A DNA stretch of 64,000 bases from Bacteroidia bacterium (GTDB lineage Bacteria > Bacteroidota > Bacteroidia > Cytophagales > Cyclobacteriaceae). The DNA is taken from positions 124,001-188,000 of the forward strand of contig JAUIAO010000003.1 of the NCBI GenBank assembly GCA_030425425.1, in the 5' to 3' direction. Position numbers and translations under genes: made by a program. Shown piece by piece: positions 44,167 to 54,358 of the stretch. Position 1 is the stretch's first letter; each line of letters starts with the position of its first letter. A model generated the notes under the pieces. It was given only the letters and a program-made list of their open reading frames with translations. It made no database searches and was not told where the DNA came from.

Positions 44167-46557
44167 TTAGCTGCCGCACATTTCGCATCCTTCTGGATCA
44201 TCCAGTGAGCATTGCATGGCCGCTTGGTTTTGTTCTTTCAGCTGCTCAGCAGTCACCTGTGGCTCTTCTTGCTTCGGCTCACTTAGCTGAGACTTGTCCA
44301 GAGTAAACTTGATGGCATCTGTAGCTGCTTTAGTTCTCAAGTAATACATACCCGTTTTCAGACCTTTTTTCCAGGCGTGGAAGTGCATTGAAGTCATTTT
44401 ACCAAAGTTGGCATCCATCAGGTGTACGTTCAAGCTCTGACTTTGGCATACATAAGCCCCTCTGTCAGCTGACATATCAATGATTGCTTTCTGAGAAATC
44501 TCCCAAACAGTCTTATATCTCTCTTTGATGTCCTCTGGAATATTTGGAATATTCTGAATAGACCCATTTGCAGCCATGATCATGTTCTTCATTCTTTCAT
44601 CCCATAGTCCCAGGCTGATCAGGTCATTCATCAGGTGCTTGTTTACAACGATAAACTCTCCAGACAAGGTTCTTCTGGTGTAGATGTTTGAAGTATATGG
44701 TTCAAAACATTCGTTGTTTCCAAGGATCTGTGATGTGGAAGCTGTAGGCATTGGGGCTACAAGTAATGAGTTTCTTACTCCATGTTTTCTTACTTTTTGC
44801 TTCAATTCAAACCAATCCCATCTTCCGCTATCAGGTGACACACCCCACATATCAAACTGGAAAATGCCTTTAGAAACAGGAGAACCTTTGAACGTTTCGT
44901 ATGGACCATGTTCCATGGCCAATTCCATAGAAGTCTCCATAGCACCATAATAGATGGTTTCGAAGATCTCTTTATTCAATTGTCTGGATGCCGCACTATC
45001 AAACGGCTGTTTCAACAGCATAAACACGTCTGCCAAACCCTGAATACCAATTCCGATAGGACGGTGGCGCATATTAGAATTACGCGCTTCTTCCACCGGG
45101 TAGTAATTGATGTCAATTACCTTATTCAGGTTTCTCGTAGCTACTTTGGTGATTTCATAGAGCTTCTGATGATCAAATGATCCATCAGCTGTAACGAACT
45201 TCGGCAAAGCAATGGAAGCCAGGTTACACACGGCCACTTCATCTTTTGAAGTGTACTCCATGATCTCTGTACATAAGTTACTCGACTTGATAGTACCGAG
45301 ATTTTTCTGGTTAGATTTCTTATTCGCCGCATCTTTGTACAGCATGTAAGGAGTTCCCGTTTCAATTTGGGATTCTAGAATCTCAAACCAAAGCTCCTGA
45401 GCTTTTATGGTTTTTCTCGCTCTTCCTTCCTTTTCGTATTTCTCATAAAGCTTCTCAAATTCATCACCATAGGTTTCGTGAAGGTTTGGAGCTTCATCCG
45501 GGCTGAAAAGTGACCATTCACCATTCTCCTCTACACGCTTCATGAAAAGATCCGGAACCCAAAGAGCATAAAACAAGTCCCTCGCTCTCAGCTCTTCTTT
45601 ACCATGATTCTTTTTCAACTGTAAAAAGTCGAAGATATCAGCGTGCCATGGCTCCAAATAGATAGCGAAGCTTCCTTTTCTTTTCCCTCCGCCCTGATCC
45701 ACATATCTGGCAGTCATATCGAAGTTGCGAAGCATAGGGACAATCCCATTAGAATTACCGTTGGTGCCTTTTATGTATGCGCCTGTAGCTCTTACATTGT
45801 GTATGCTTAGTCCAATGCCCCCTGCAGATTGCGAAATCTTCGCACATTGCTTCAGTGTATCATAAATTCCATCGATACTATCATCTTGCATGCTTAGTAG
45901 GAAACAGGAAGATAACTGTGGTTTTGGTGTGCCGGCATTGAAAAGGGTAGGAGTGGCATGTGTAAACCACTTCTCAGACATCATGTTGTATGTCTCTATA
46001 GCAGCATCTATGTCGTTCATGTGAATACCCACAGAAACTCTCATGAGCATGTGCTGTGGCCGCTCCACTATTTTACCATCAAGTTTGATTAGGTATGAGC
46101 GCTCCAGCGTTTTATATCCAAAGAAGTCATAGTTGTAATCTCTGTCATAATCTATCGCTTCATCCAGTTTTTTAGCATTTGCTCGAATGATCCCATATAC
46201 TTCTGTGGATACCAATGCTGCGTTTTCATCAGTTTTTGGATTGACATAAGTGTAGAGTCTTTTCATGGTGTTTGAAAACGACTCTTCGGTTACCTTGTGA
46301 AGGTTTGAAATGGAGATTCTTGCGGCTAGTTTAGCGAAATCAGGATGGCGGGTGGTCATAGTCGCAGATATCTCTGCAGCCAGATTATCCAATTCTATGG
46401 TGGTGACGCCATCATAAAGTCCATCAATTACTTTTTTAGCAATTTCAACAGGCTTTACAAAGTCGGGATTCAATCCGTCGCAGAGCTTCTCAATGCGGGC
46501 TGTTATTTTGTCAAATTTTACAGACTCTCGTCTTCCGTCGCGTTTTACTACAAGCAT
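44167..46557 (-). CDS. nrdA: Ribonucleoside-diphosphate reductase, alpha subunit (class Ia)
   Basis: 796 residues. N-terminal ATP-cone ([24 protein letters not shown]), then the ten-stranded barrel with [20 protein letters not shown] and [15 protein letters not shown], and a C-terminal redox pair in GCEMCGS. Makes deoxyribonucleotides with NrdB. An ATP-cone predicts dATP feedback control. 47 bp after nrdB on the same strand. Confidence 0.96.
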   Translation of the reverse strand: MLVVKRDGRRESVKFDKITARIEKLCDGLNPDFVKPVEIAKKVIDGLYDGVTTIELDNLAAEISATMTTRHPDFAKLAARISISNLHKVTEESFSNTMKRLYTYVNPKTDENAALVSTEVYGIIRANAKKLDEAIDYDRDYNYDFFGYKTLERSYLIKLDGKIVERPQHMLMRVSVGIHMNDIDAAIETYNMMSEKWFTHATPTLFNAGTPKPQLSSCFLLSMQDDSIDGIYDTLKQCAKISQSAGGIGLSIHNVRATGAYIKGTNGNSNGIVPMLRNFDMTARYVDQGGGKRKGSFAIYLEPWHADIFDFLQLKKNHGKEELRARDLFYALWVPDLFMKRVEENGEWSLFSPDEAPNLHETYGDEFEKLYEKYEKEGRARKTIKAQELWFEILESQIETGTPYMLYKDAANKKSNQKNLGTIKSSNLCTEIMEYTSKDEVAVCNLASIALPKFVTADGSFDHQKLYEITKVATRNLNKVIDINYYPVEEARNSNMRHRPIGIGIQGLADVFMLLKQPFDSAASRQLNKEIFETIYYGAMETSMELAMEHGPYETFKGSPVSKGIFQFDMWGVSPDSGRWDWFELKQKVRKHGVRNSLLVAPMPTASTSQILGNNECFEPYTSNIYTRRTLSGEFIVVNKHLMNDLISLGLWDERMKNMIMAANGSIQNIPNIPEDIKERYKTVWEISQKAIIDMSADRGAYVCQSQSLNVHLMDANFGKMTSMHFHAWKKGLKTGMYYLRTKAATDAIKFTLDKSQLSEPKQEEPQVTAEQLKEQNQAAMQCSLDDPEGCEMCGS

Positions 46558-46604
46558 ATTTTTACAGGCGAAATTTTTGGATGGTTAATTTATATTTTAA
46601 GGTT

Positions 46605-47585
46605 TTAGAAATCTTCGTCAAGACTGAATTTTGGTTTTTCGTCACTTTTGCCACTGTCCATTACACCGGCTTTCTGATATTCTCCCACTCTTTTCTCGAA
46701 GAAATTGGTTTTTCCCTGAAGTGAAATCATTTCCATGAAATCAAAAGGATTGGTAGAGTTATAGATTTTAGGACAGTTGAGCTCCATCAGTAATCTGTCT
46801 GCAACAAACTCGATATACTGGCACATTAGATCTGCATTCATTCCAATGAGCTTCACAGGAATGGCATCTGTCACAAACTCCTTTTCGATTTCCACTGCAT
46901 CTCTGATGATCTCCGTTACAGTTTCTTTAGGAAGTTTGTTCACTACATGGTTATTGTACAACAAGCATGCAAAATCACAATGCAACCCTTCGTCTCGTGA
47001 GATCAACTCATTGGAAAAAGTAAGGCCCGGCATAAGACCTCTTTTCTTGAGCCAGAAAATTGAGCAGAAACTACCTGAGAAGAAAATTCCTTCTACAGCA
47101 GCAAAGGCAATTAACCTTTCCTGAAAGTTGCCTTCATCGATCCACCGGAGCGCCCATTTCGCTTTTTTATTCACACAATCAATCGTCTCCAGGGCATTGA
47201 ATAGCCCATCTTTTTCTTTAGGATCTTTTACATAGGTATCTATTAACAAGGAGTAAGTCTCAGAGTGGATATTTTCGATTGCGATCTGGAAACCATAGAA
47301 AAATTTTGCCTCGGTATACTGTACCTCGGAGACCATGTTTTCTGCAAGATTTTCATTGACGATACCATCACTTGCTGCGAAAAATGCCAAAACATGTTTT
47401 ATAAAGTGAGTTTCTCCGTCATTCAAAGAAGCCCAGTCTTTTAAATCCTGACTTAGATCAATCTCTTCAGCTGTCCAAAAACTTGCTTCTGCTTTTTTGT
47501 AGAATTGCCATATATCATCATGCTCTATAGGAAATAGAACAAATCGATTAGGGTTTTCTTTCAGTAATGGTTCTTCTTGGCTCAT
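46605..47585 (-). CDS. nrdB: Ribonucleoside-diphosphate reductase, beta subunit
   Basis: 326 residues. Di-iron ligands and radical Tyr: [37 protein letters not shown], and [14 protein letters not shown]. Standard ferritin-like R2 subunit. Upstream gene of nrdA; the promoter region holds several DnaA boxes. Confidence 0.96.
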   Translation of the reverse strand: MSQEEPLLKENPNRFVLFPIEHDDIWQFYKKAEASFWTAEEIDLSQDLKDWASLNDGETHFIKHVLAFFAASDGIVNENLAENMVSEVQYTEAKFFYGFQIAIENIHSETYSLLIDTYVKDPKEKDGLFNALETIDCVNKKAKWALRWIDEGNFQERLIAFAAVEGIFFSGSFCSIFWLKKRGLMPGLTFSNELISRDEGLHCDFACLLYNNHVVNKLPKETVTEIIRDAVEIEKEFVTDAIPVKLIGMNADLMCQYIEFVADRLLMELNCPKIYNSTNPFDFMEMISLQGKTNFFEKRVGEYQKAGVMDSGKSDEKPKFSLDEDF

Positions 47586-47611
47586 CAGTTAATTCATTAA
47601 TGTAATCAAAG

Positions 47612-47809
47612 TTATCCACTCAACAAGCAAGTAATCAACAAGGTTATCCACATCGCTATGTAATTATCCACAAAAACAAATATCCTGTTCGTAATTCATG
47701 AAAATCACGTCTGGACGTATTGAAGCCTTATTTGGGAAGACAGCCGATGCGAAAAAGTGGTTTGTATTTTCCTGCTGCGCTTACAAATGTGTATAAAGAT
47801 TGTGGAAAA
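47612..47809. promoter_or_regulatory. Cluster of DnaA boxes
   Basis: TTATCCACA occurs at 47644-47652 and 47664-47672, TTATCCACT (one mismatch) at 47612-47620, and TGTGTATAA (perfect TTATACACA on the minus strand) at 47788-47796. TGTGGAAAA (one mismatch) is at 47801-47809. They lie just upstream of nrdB. In E. coli DnaA controls nrdAB; an AT-rich DUE-like stretch beside them also allows a replication origin. Confidence 0.7.
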
Positions 47810-47998
47810 ATCAAGACGAAAACGGCTTGTGAATGACTGTTAAAAAAAATCTTAAAAAAAGTTATAACTTGTTGTGCTAAAGGTTTTTATGGTGAAATTT
47901 TACAATGAAAACTTTATTGAAATCGCGGTTTATTTAGTGTTTTTGAGAGTGAAAAAAAGTGAAGTTTTTTTTATTCATCAATTATTGCTAAAACCCTG

Positions 47999-48030
47999 TT
48001 TGTTTAATTGATTTAATACGTCTATCTTTG
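47999..48030 (+). promoter_or_regulatory. Bacteroidota-type promoter of rplU
   Basis: TTTG at 47999-48002 and TATCTTTG at 48023-48030 with a 20-bp spacer match the Bacteroidota sigma-A consensus (-33 TTG, -7 TAnnTTTG). About 30 bp before the rplU start. Confidence 0.75.
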
Positions 48031-48060
48031 CAATCCTTTTTGAAAAAGTAAAGAATTAAG

Positions 48061-48372
48061 ATGTACGCAATTGTAGATATAGCTGGTAAGCAATTCAAAG
48101 TTGAGAAAGACAATTTTGTTTATACTCCACTATTAAAAGGAGAAGCCGGAACAGAAGTGAGTTTCGATCAGGTGCTTTTGGTAGATAATGAAGGAGATGT
48201 GAAAGTTGGTGCTCCTACAGTAAGTGGAGCTACAGTTTCTGGTAAGATACTAGAGCACGTGAAAGGCGATAAGGTAATCGTATTCAAAAAGAAAAGAAGA
48301 AAAGGATACCGTGTAAAAAACGGTCATCGTCAGAATTTTTCTAAAGTATTAATCGAAGATATTAAAGGATAA
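48061..48372 (+). CDS. rplU: 50S ribosomal protein L21
   Basis: 103 residues. [21 protein letters not shown] and the basic [20 protein letters not shown] are diagnostic. First gene of rplU-rpmA, five bases before rpmA. Confidence 0.98.
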   Translation: MYAIVDIAGKQFKVEKDNFVYTPLLKGEAGTEVSFDQVLLVDNEGDVKVGAPTVSGATVSGKILEHVKGDKVIVFKKKRRKGYRVKNGHRQNFSKVLIEDIKG

Positions 48373-48377
48373 ACATC

Positions 48378-48638
48378 ATGGCACACAAGAAAGGTGTAGG
48401 TAGTTCTAAAAACGGAAGAGAATCAGAAAGTAAACGACTTGGTGTTAAAATCTATGGTGGTCAGAAAGCGATCGCTGGAAACATCATCGTTCGTCAGAGA
48501 GGAACAAAGCATCACCCAGGTGAAAATGTAGGTATAGGGAAAGATCATACTTTGTTTGCTTTGATTGATGGTACTGTTCAATTCAAAAAAGGGCGTCAGG
48601 ATAGATCATATGTTTACGTGGAGCCGGTGGCTGAATAG
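48378..48638 (+). CDS. rpmA: 50S ribosomal protein L27
   Basis: 86 residues. [24 protein letters not shown] and [23 protein letters not shown] are diagnostic. No N-terminal cleavage extension. Followed by a strong terminator. Confidence 0.98.
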   Translation: MAHKKGVGSSKNGRESESKRLGVKIYGGQKAIAGNIIVRQRGTKHHPGENVGIGKDHTLFALIDGTVQFKKGRQDRSYVYVEPVAE

Positions 48639-48673
48639 TCAGCGCTGATTGTAAAATATTAAAAACATTAAAA

Positions 48674-48697
48674 AACCCGCATTTGCGGGTTTTTTTG
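48674..48697 (+). terminator. Terminator after rpmA
   Basis: AAACCCGC-ATTT-GCGGGTTT followed by a T7 run. Confidence 0.92.
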
Positions 48698-48716
48698 TTT
48701 CTACTCCTTAAGGTGT

Positions 48717-49217
48717 TTAAGCCTCTGCATTTTCCTCTTTAACCTTCTTTGGTCTTCCCGGCAAAACTGTACCTGGCTTGAATCCGTTTTTATATCTCTT
48801 CTTACGAGTTTTCCATACTTTGAAGTTGTCTTTGTTTCCAACTTCAAATTGCCATTTCATATGGTCTGAAGGAGTTACCCATTTTAGGTTTTCAGCCTTA
48901 TTATTTCTTGGGTTATTATCCAAATGGATAATCATCGTTTGATTATCAGCGTCTGAGTTTTCTACAAAGGCTTTAGCTACTTCCTTGTGCGGATAAACTG
49001 TTCTTCTTCTTTTGTCATCATCTATAAGATCTAGAAAATAACATTTGCACAATTTGTTCCATCTCTGCTTCATCATTTTGCCTTTGATGGTCATGTTTGT
49101 TTTACTACCCTTGTGCCAGGTTTTTCTTGTTTTACTTCTGATTCTTCCTCTGTCAGAAATTTCGTAATTGCTAAATCCACTTATTGGATTCCAATTCTCG
49201 TTTGTTTGACTTGCCAT
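48717..49217 (-). CDS. NUMOD4/HNH endonuclease-like protein
   Basis: 166 residues. NUMOD4 motif (WNPISGFSNYEISDRGRIRSK, about 8-28), an HNH_3-like region (IIHLDNNPRNNKAENLKWVTPSDH, about 97-120) and a basic C-terminus with an AT-hook-like PGRPKK. Domain order is that of phage and intron homing endonucleases. It sits alone beside ribosomal protein genes, with no intron around it. Confidence 0.82.
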   Translation of the reverse strand: MASQTNENWNPISGFSNYEISDRGRIRSKTRKTWHKGSKTNMTIKGKMMKQRWNKLCKCYFLDLIDDDKRRRTVYPHKEVAKAFVENSDADNQTMIIHLDNNPRNNKAENLKWVTPSDHMKWQFEVGNKDNFKVWKTRKKRYKNGFKPGTVLPGRPKKVKEENAEA

Positions 49218-49473
49218 GATGCTTGTTTATAATTGGTTTAATAGTTAAACAAGCTGATTCTTAATGATAATGTTTCGCTTAATGATATTGTAAAAATATA
49301 TCTTTTCCTGAGACTGTCTGTCAGTTGATGAATATTTTTTACAGAATGAAAATTACTTTTATATTTTATGGAATCCATAATTACTTCGATGATTGTAAGC
49401 ATATAATTGATGAATTTATAATAGGTAATCATATTTAGTTAATTTTGAGGTGGTATTACGTTAACCCAACCAA

Positions 49474-50031
49474 ATGACGCTATTGATTTTTTTACTACGA
49501 ATCTGGTCTTTTCAGGAAGGCCAACTTGCCGTTTTACCCACGAAGGAGGAAGGCTTGTATAGAGTGATATACCAGGGAGATATGAAATGGGATGTAAAAG
49601 TGTCTTTGCTGGATGAAAAAGGCCGAAATAAGATGCGTCATGAAATCAAGGATACTGATAAGTTTCTTCTACCAATTGACCTGTCTAAAGAGAGTTCTGG
49701 GACTTACACCGTTCAGATTTCCACCCCGGCCTATGATTTGAATAAGGAGTTTGAGTTTGTTAGATATGAGGATGCAATTTCTCAGACAATCGTACTGAAC
49801 TATGAAACAGAAAGAAAATCGGTGAAAATGGAAGGTTCAGAGCCATTAAAAAAAGAACTCAAAGTTTATATAGTCAATGAATCTGGTGAATTATTGATTA
49901 AGGATGAGGTTCCTCAATCCAATGATCCATTTTTCAGGGTATACAATCTCAGAGGAGCTCCAGCATCTAGTCTGAATGTTCGTCTGGAGATGTCAGGCAA
50001 AATGATTGTTGAAAAGCAATTCAATTTTTAG
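49474..50031 (+). CDS. Hypothetical exported beta-rich protein
   Basis: 185 residues with a short hydrophobic start (MTLLIFLLRIWSFQ) that may be a signal peptide. The rest has Ig/PKD-like strand patterns (YRVIYQGDMKWDVKVSLLDEKG, SGTYTVQIST). Divergent from the HNH gene; its end overlaps convergent crtZ by 11 bp. Function unknown. Confidence 0.65.
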   Translation: MTLLIFLLRIWSFQEGQLAVLPTKEEGLYRVIYQGDMKWDVKVSLLDEKGRNKMRHEIKDTDKFLLPIDLSKESSGTYTVQISTPAYDLNKEFEFVRYEDAISQTIVLNYETERKSVKMEGSEPLKKELKVYIVNESGELLIKDEVPQSNDPFFRVYNLRGAPASSLNVRLEMSGKMIVEKQFNF

Positions 50032-50476
50032 AAGTTTCATATTTCTTCGGAGCATATAAGAACCCAAATGCTTCCGCACCTTCCTTAGTATGAATTTCAT
50101 GGTGCTTGTAATGAGCATTCATAATACGTTTCATGTATTTTGATTTGGCCTTGTATTTCAGTTTAACTCTCCGGTGCACAATAATGTCATGGAAAATGAA
50201 ATAGAATATGCCATAAGACATGATTCCGAAACCAAAATACCTTAGGATCTCAAGTGACTCATATTCATAACCCAGCATGATCAGCGCGATACTTGGGATG
50301 CTGAATACCAAAGCAAAAAGGTCATTTTTTTCAAGTGCGTGGTTGTGTTTCTTGTGGTGCGATTTGTGCCATGACCAAAGCCACCCATGCATGATATATT
50401 TGTGAGTAAACCATGCCACACCTTCCATAAAAAAGAAGGTAGCAATAATGATCAAAGCTTTTATTACAATGTTCAT
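50021..50476 (-). CDS. crtZ: Beta-carotene hydroxylase
   Basis: 151 residues, four membrane helices, and the histidine clusters of the fatty-acid hydroxylase superfamily: HKYIMHG, HKSHHKKH, HDIIVHRR and HYKHHEIH. Adds 3-OH groups to beta rings, giving zeaxanthin. Last gene of the crt operon, directly after ispH. Confidence 0.92.
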   Translation of the reverse strand: MNIVIKALIIIATFFFMEGVAWFTHKYIMHGWLWSWHKSHHKKHNHALEKNDLFALVFSIPSIALIMLGYEYESLEILRYFGFGIMSYGIFYFIFHDIIVHRRVKLKYKAKSKYMKRIMNAHYKHHEIHTKEGAEAFGFLYAPKKYETSKN

Positions 50477-51322
50477 TTATAGATTCAAAAGTTTGTCTTT
50501 AACATCTTCCATTAACCATAAGGGAGTGGAGGTAGCTCCACAAATTCCTACAGATTCATCATTTTCAAACCAGTTAGGGTTGATTTCATCCGGGTTAGAG
50601 ATGAAATAACTGTTCATGTTATTCTCCTTGCAGATATTATACAAAACCTTGCCGTTGGAGGATTTAGTTCCAGATACAAAAACGACACGATCATATCGCT
50701 GAGCAAAATCCCGAAGTTCCTTGTCGCGGTTTGATACTTGTCTGCAAATAGTGTCATTAGCATTTACCTGTATACCCCTTGATGTCAACTCTTCTTTAAT
50801 TTTATAGAAATTATCAGTGCTTTTAGTTGTTTGGCTGAATAATGTGATTTCTTGGTTAGCATCTATTTTCTCTAGCTCCTCCAGATCTTGAAAAACCACT
50901 GCTTCATTGTTGGTCTGACCAAGTAACCCTACTACCTCGGCATGTCCATGTTTACCGTAGATGTAGATGTTTTCTTTCTTGTCGTATGCATTTTTGATTC
51001 TGTTTTGCAGTTTCAAAACCACAGGACATGATGCATCCACTAGGGTAAGGTTGTTTTCAATCGCTAATCGATAGGTTGCTGGTGGTTCGCCATGAGCCCT
51101 AATCAAAACATGTTCGTCTTTGATGTCTTTTAACTGCTGGTGATTGATGATTTTCAAGCCCTTTTTTTCTAACCTTTTGACTTCTTCATCATTATGAACA
51201 ATATCACCCAGGCAATACAAATGTCCGTCACGGTCTAAGATATCTTCGGCCATTTCTATGGCATATACTACGCCAAAGCAAAAGCCGGAATTGGTATCGA
51301 TGTTTACTTTAAGGTTGAGCAT
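50477..51322 (-). CDS. ispH: 4-hydroxy-3-methylbut-2-enyl diphosphate reductase
   Basis: 281 residues. Last step of the MEP pathway, giving IPP and DMAPP for carotenoids. 4Fe-4S Cys ligands are in GFCFGVVYAIE, DASCPVVLKLQ and NDTICRQVSNR; IYGKHGHAEVVGL holds the conserved His. Its place inside the crt operon ties precursor supply to pigment synthesis. Confidence 0.95.
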   Translation of the reverse strand: MLNLKVNIDTNSGFCFGVVYAIEMAEDILDRDGHLYCLGDIVHNDEEVKRLEKKGLKIINHQQLKDIKDEHVLIRAHGEPPATYRLAIENNLTLVDASCPVVLKLQNRIKNAYDKKENIYIYGKHGHAEVVGLLGQTNNEAVVFQDLEELEKIDANQEITLFSQTTKSTDNFYKIKEELTSRGIQVNANDTICRQVSNRDKELRDFAQRYDRVVFVSGTKSSNGKVLYNICKENNMNSYFISNPDEINPNWFENDESVGICGATSTPLWLMEDVKDKLLNL

Positions 51323-51325
51323 AGT

Positions 51326-52042
51326 TTAGTGAGTTGATGAGTTTATGTTTTGTCTATTTAGAGTCCATTTAGCATTTAACCCTTCATATATGGTTACATT
51401 CAAGAGGAGTAATAACAGTGCGTAGATTGTGTCTTCCGCTGGAATAGTGCCTAATCTTATTCCCATTATTTCGCTGGAACTATACCACACGATCGGGTCT
51501 TCGAGGAATGATCCGGTAAGTATTCCATTGATTATAAAAAAAGGAACGAGGTGAATGAAATATGTTACCCAGAATTTTCCGAGCCAATTTGGGTTGAAAA
51601 CTGAGATCGTAATTAAGAGTGTTCCTGCAAAAAGGAAATTCCAGAAGGTATAATTCTTGTCGATATTCAAGGAAGAAAGAGTCAATAATAATGCGCCTAA
51701 TGCAGCTGAGAATACCCTGAAAAAGTGATTAGTTGTGATTTTGGGAAAGAAATAATGAATCACATCGTATATAAATACACTCGCAAAAGGTACAGCAATA
51801 AAGAATGACCACTCTTCCAGCGGTAGGCCCATGATCCTTAAATCGAGCGTGTAGGCCTCACTGAAGCCCCATACGCCCAAGGCCGTAAACCTGATGTCCC
51901 AAATGATGAAGAAGGCAGCAACTATTCCTATGGCTATGAACAAACTTTTCCATCTCGTAGCATACTGAACCTTCGGTTCGAATGAACGAATCAGTGGAAA
52001 AGAAATGGTGAATAGCATAAGATATAGATAAAGCCCTTTCAT
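51326..52042 (-). CDS. crtY: Lycopene beta-cyclase (heterodimer-type domains fused)
   Basis: 238 residues with about seven membrane helices. Two CrtYc/d-like repeats: GVWGFSEAYTLDLRIMGLPLEEWSFFIAVPFA and ...YSSSEIMGIRLGTIPAEDTIYALLLLLLNV, with the PxEE/PAED motifs. This fused form makes beta rings on lycopene in Bacteroidota. Overlaps crtB by 4 bp. Confidence 0.88.
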   Translation of the reverse strand: MKGLYLYLMLFTISFPLIRSFEPKVQYATRWKSLFIAIGIVAAFFIIWDIRFTALGVWGFSEAYTLDLRIMGLPLEEWSFFIAVPFASVFIYDVIHYFFPKITTNHFFRVFSAALGALLLTLSSLNIDKNYTFWNFLFAGTLLITISVFNPNWLGKFWVTYFIHLVPFFIINGILTGSFLEDPIVWYSSSEIMGIRLGTIPAEDTIYALLLLLLNVTIYEGLNAKWTLNRQNINSSTH

Positions 52043-52881
52043 GAGATCAAATTGATGCGGTTTAGAAAGAGTGTTTTGCCAAGTAAGAAGAGTTTCACAC
52101 TATCAGGAACTCGGATTCTTTGTTTTAAAACGCTGGAAGGCGGCAAGTTTTTTAATTTCTTAAATAGCTGCAAATAATAAATGTAAGCCAGATACACCCC
52201 GCCTCTTGCTCCTGTCGGTAGTTTCTTGATTCCGTCTAAGGCAGCTTTGAAATCGTTGCTGATATCAGCTTCAATTGCTTTTTTGTCTTCTGGTTTGAAG
52301 TTGAAAAAATCTACCTGCGGGAAATATACTCTCCCTCGTTCATCAAAATCGCTTTTGATGTCTCTAAGGAAATTTACTTTTTGAAAAGCAGCTCCAAGAC
52401 TTCTTGCTGCAGGTTTAAGCTGCTGGTAATACTTGTCATTACCTTCACAAAACACTTTCAGACACATCAGACCTACTACTTCGGCAGAGCCGTAGATGTA
52501 CTCTTTGTATTTTGACTCAGAATAATCCTGATTGGTCAGATCCATTCTCATGCTGTGAATAAATGCGTCAATGAGCTCATTATCTATTTGATAGTCATTT
52601 ACTACAATCTGGAAAGAATGGAGCACCGGATTGAGGCTTATTCTTTCATTGATTGCGCTTCGGGTATCAGATTCGAATTTATCCAGCAATGCTCCCTTGT
52701 CATGATCATGGAATGTGTCCACGATCTCATCTGCATATCTGACAAAACCATAAATAGCATAAATGGGAAGTTGAAACTTCTTACTTAGAGTTTTTATGCC
52801 TAGGGTAAAGGAGGTGCTGTAGTGCTGTGTGATGAGCTTGCTACACTTCAGGGTTGTTGTGGAGTATAGGTCATTTCTCAT
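52039..52881 (-). CDS. crtB: Phytoene synthase
   Basis: 280 residues. Prenyl-transferring trans-isoprenyl synthase: FVRYADEIVDTFHDHD (first Asp-rich motif) and LRDIKSDFDERGRVYFP (second). Condenses two GGPP to phytoene. Between crtI and crtY. Confidence 0.94.
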   Translation of the reverse strand: MRNDLYSTTTLKCSKLITQHYSTSFTLGIKTLSKKFQLPIYAIYGFVRYADEIVDTFHDHDKGALLDKFESDTRSAINERISLNPVLHSFQIVVNDYQIDNELIDAFIHSMRMDLTNQDYSESKYKEYIYGSAEVVGLMCLKVFCEGNDKYYQQLKPAARSLGAAFQKVNFLRDIKSDFDERGRVYFPQVDFFNFKPEDKKAIEADISNDFKAALDGIKKLPTGARGGVYLAYIYYLQLFKKLKNLPPSSVLKQRIRVPDSVKLFLLGKTLFLNRINLIS

Positions 52882-52888
52882 TTTTAGG

Positions 52889-54358
52889 TTATTTAAGGTC
52901 TTTGGAGATTTCTTTGGACACTACCTCTCCGGAAATTATTGATGGTGGTACTCCTGGTCCGGGTACAGTCAATTGCCCAGTGAAATATAGGTTGTTTAGT
53001 TTTTTATTCTTCAATGATGGCTTCAAAATAGCAGTTTGCAAAAGTGTATTTGCCAAACCATACGCATTGCCTTTGAAGGAATTGTAATCATTGATAAAGT
53101 CCCTATGAGCGAAACTCTCTTTCACAACAATATGATCTCTGATATTGGTGCCGGTAAATGTTTCCAGTTTGTCCATGATCAGTTCGAAGTACTGATCTCT
53201 TGTTTCTTGAGTATCCTCTAAACCTGGAGCAACAGGAATCAAAACGACTAAATTTTCCTGACCTTCCGGGGCTACTGTTTCATCAGTTTTGGAAGTGGCA
53301 GAAACGTATATCAGTGGCTTACTTGGCCATTTGGGATTATTGTAAATTTCATCAGCATGAAGCTTAAAATCCTCATCAAAAAACAATACGTGATGAAGTA
53401 GATTTGGTAATTTTTTATTCACTCCTATGTAGAATAAAAGTGAGGAAGGTGCCATTGTTCTGCTTTCCCAGTATTTTTCATCATAGTTTCGGAATTCTGG
53501 CTTCAGTATATGGCTGTCTATGTGATGATAGTCAGCACCACCCACAACTACGTTTACCTCATGTTCTCCTTGATTCGTAATGATTTTAGTTATGGAATTT
53601 GCTTCATATACAAACTCCTCTACCGCATGATTGTAAAGGAATTTAACCCCTAAAGATTCTGCTAACCGAACCATTCCATCTACCACCGAATACATCCCTC
53701 CTTTGGGATACCATGTGCCCAGTGAGATATCTGCATAGTTCATTAAACTATAGAGCGCAGGAGTATTTTCTGGAGTACTACCTAGAAATAATACAGGAAA
53801 TTCCAGGAGTTGGATTAGCTTTTCGTTTTTGAAGAATCTTCGGATATGCTTACTCATGGAAGTGAAAACATCCATTTTCAGCAGGCCTTTTAGCAATCTG
53901 AGATCCATAAACTCTGAAATCGAACGGCTTGGCTTATACACCAGGTCGTTGATTCCTACTTCGTATTTATATTCAGCTTGCTTTAGAAATTGACGTAGTT
54001 TATCGGAGGCTCCAGGTTCGATAGATTCAAAAAGGGCTTCTAATTCTGACATTGAAGCAGGAAGATCCGTGTATCTGTCACTGAATTTTACTCTGTACGA
54101 AGGATCAAGTCTTTCTAGTTCGTAATAGTCTGAGGGTTTTTTGCCAAATTGATCAAAAAACCTTTCGAATACATCTGGCATCCAGTACCATGACGGTCCT
54201 TTATCGAAGGTAAATCCATTTGACTTTAACTGACTTGCGCGTCCACCCGGTGAACTGTTTTTTTCCAGGACGAAAACGTCATACCCTTTGTTCGCCAGGT
54301 GACACGCTGCAGATATACCAGCAAAACCAGCACCTATTACCCCGATTTTCTTAGTCAT
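52889..54358 (-). CDS. crtI: Phytoene desaturase
   Basis: 489 residues. FAD-binding GAGFAGISAACHLANKGYDVFVLEKN with GGRASQ near the N-terminus, and the C-terminal GLPGPGVPPSII-type motif (LTVPGPGVPPSIISGEVVS). Converts phytoene to lycopene. Its ATG overlaps the stop of the sigma-factor gene by one base (TAATG), so both are on one mRNA. Confidence 0.95.
   Translation of the reverse strand: MTKKIGVIGAGFAGISAACHLANKGYDVFVLEKNSSPGGRASQLKSNGFTFDKGPSWYWMPDVFERFFDQFGKKPSDYYELERLDPSYRVKFSDRYTDLPASMSELEALFESIEPGASDKLRQFLKQAEYKYEVGINDLVYKPSRSISEFMDLRLLKGLLKMDVFTSMSKHIRRFFKNEKLIQLLEFPVLFLGSTPENTPALYSLMNYADISLGTWYPKGGMYSVVDGMVRLAESLGVKFLYNHAVEEFVYEANSITKIITNQGEHEVNVVVGGADYHHIDSHILKPEFRNYDEKYWESRTMAPSSLLFYIGVNKKLPNLLHHVLFFDEDFKLHADEIYNNPKWPSKPLIYVSATSKTDETVAPEGQENLVVLIPVAPGLEDTQETRDQYFELIMDKLETFTGTNIRDHIVVKESFAHRDFINDYNSFKGNAYGLANTLLQTAILKPSLKNKKLNNLYFTGQLTVPGPGVPPSIISGEVVSKEISKDLK

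Larger units (their letters stand above)
47586..48060. other. AT-rich intergenic with DnaA boxes and rplU promoter
   Basis: 475 bp between divergent nrdB and rplU. The nrdB side carries the DnaA-box cluster; the centre (47830-47980) has long A/T runs; the rplU side has the promoter at 47999. No ORF. Confidence 0.7.

Noticed and set aside
47586-48060. Firm call of oriC
   Set aside because: DnaA boxes and AT-rich DNA fit, but without genome-wide skew or dnaA context the data equally fit DnaA control of nrd; kept as a hypothesis only.
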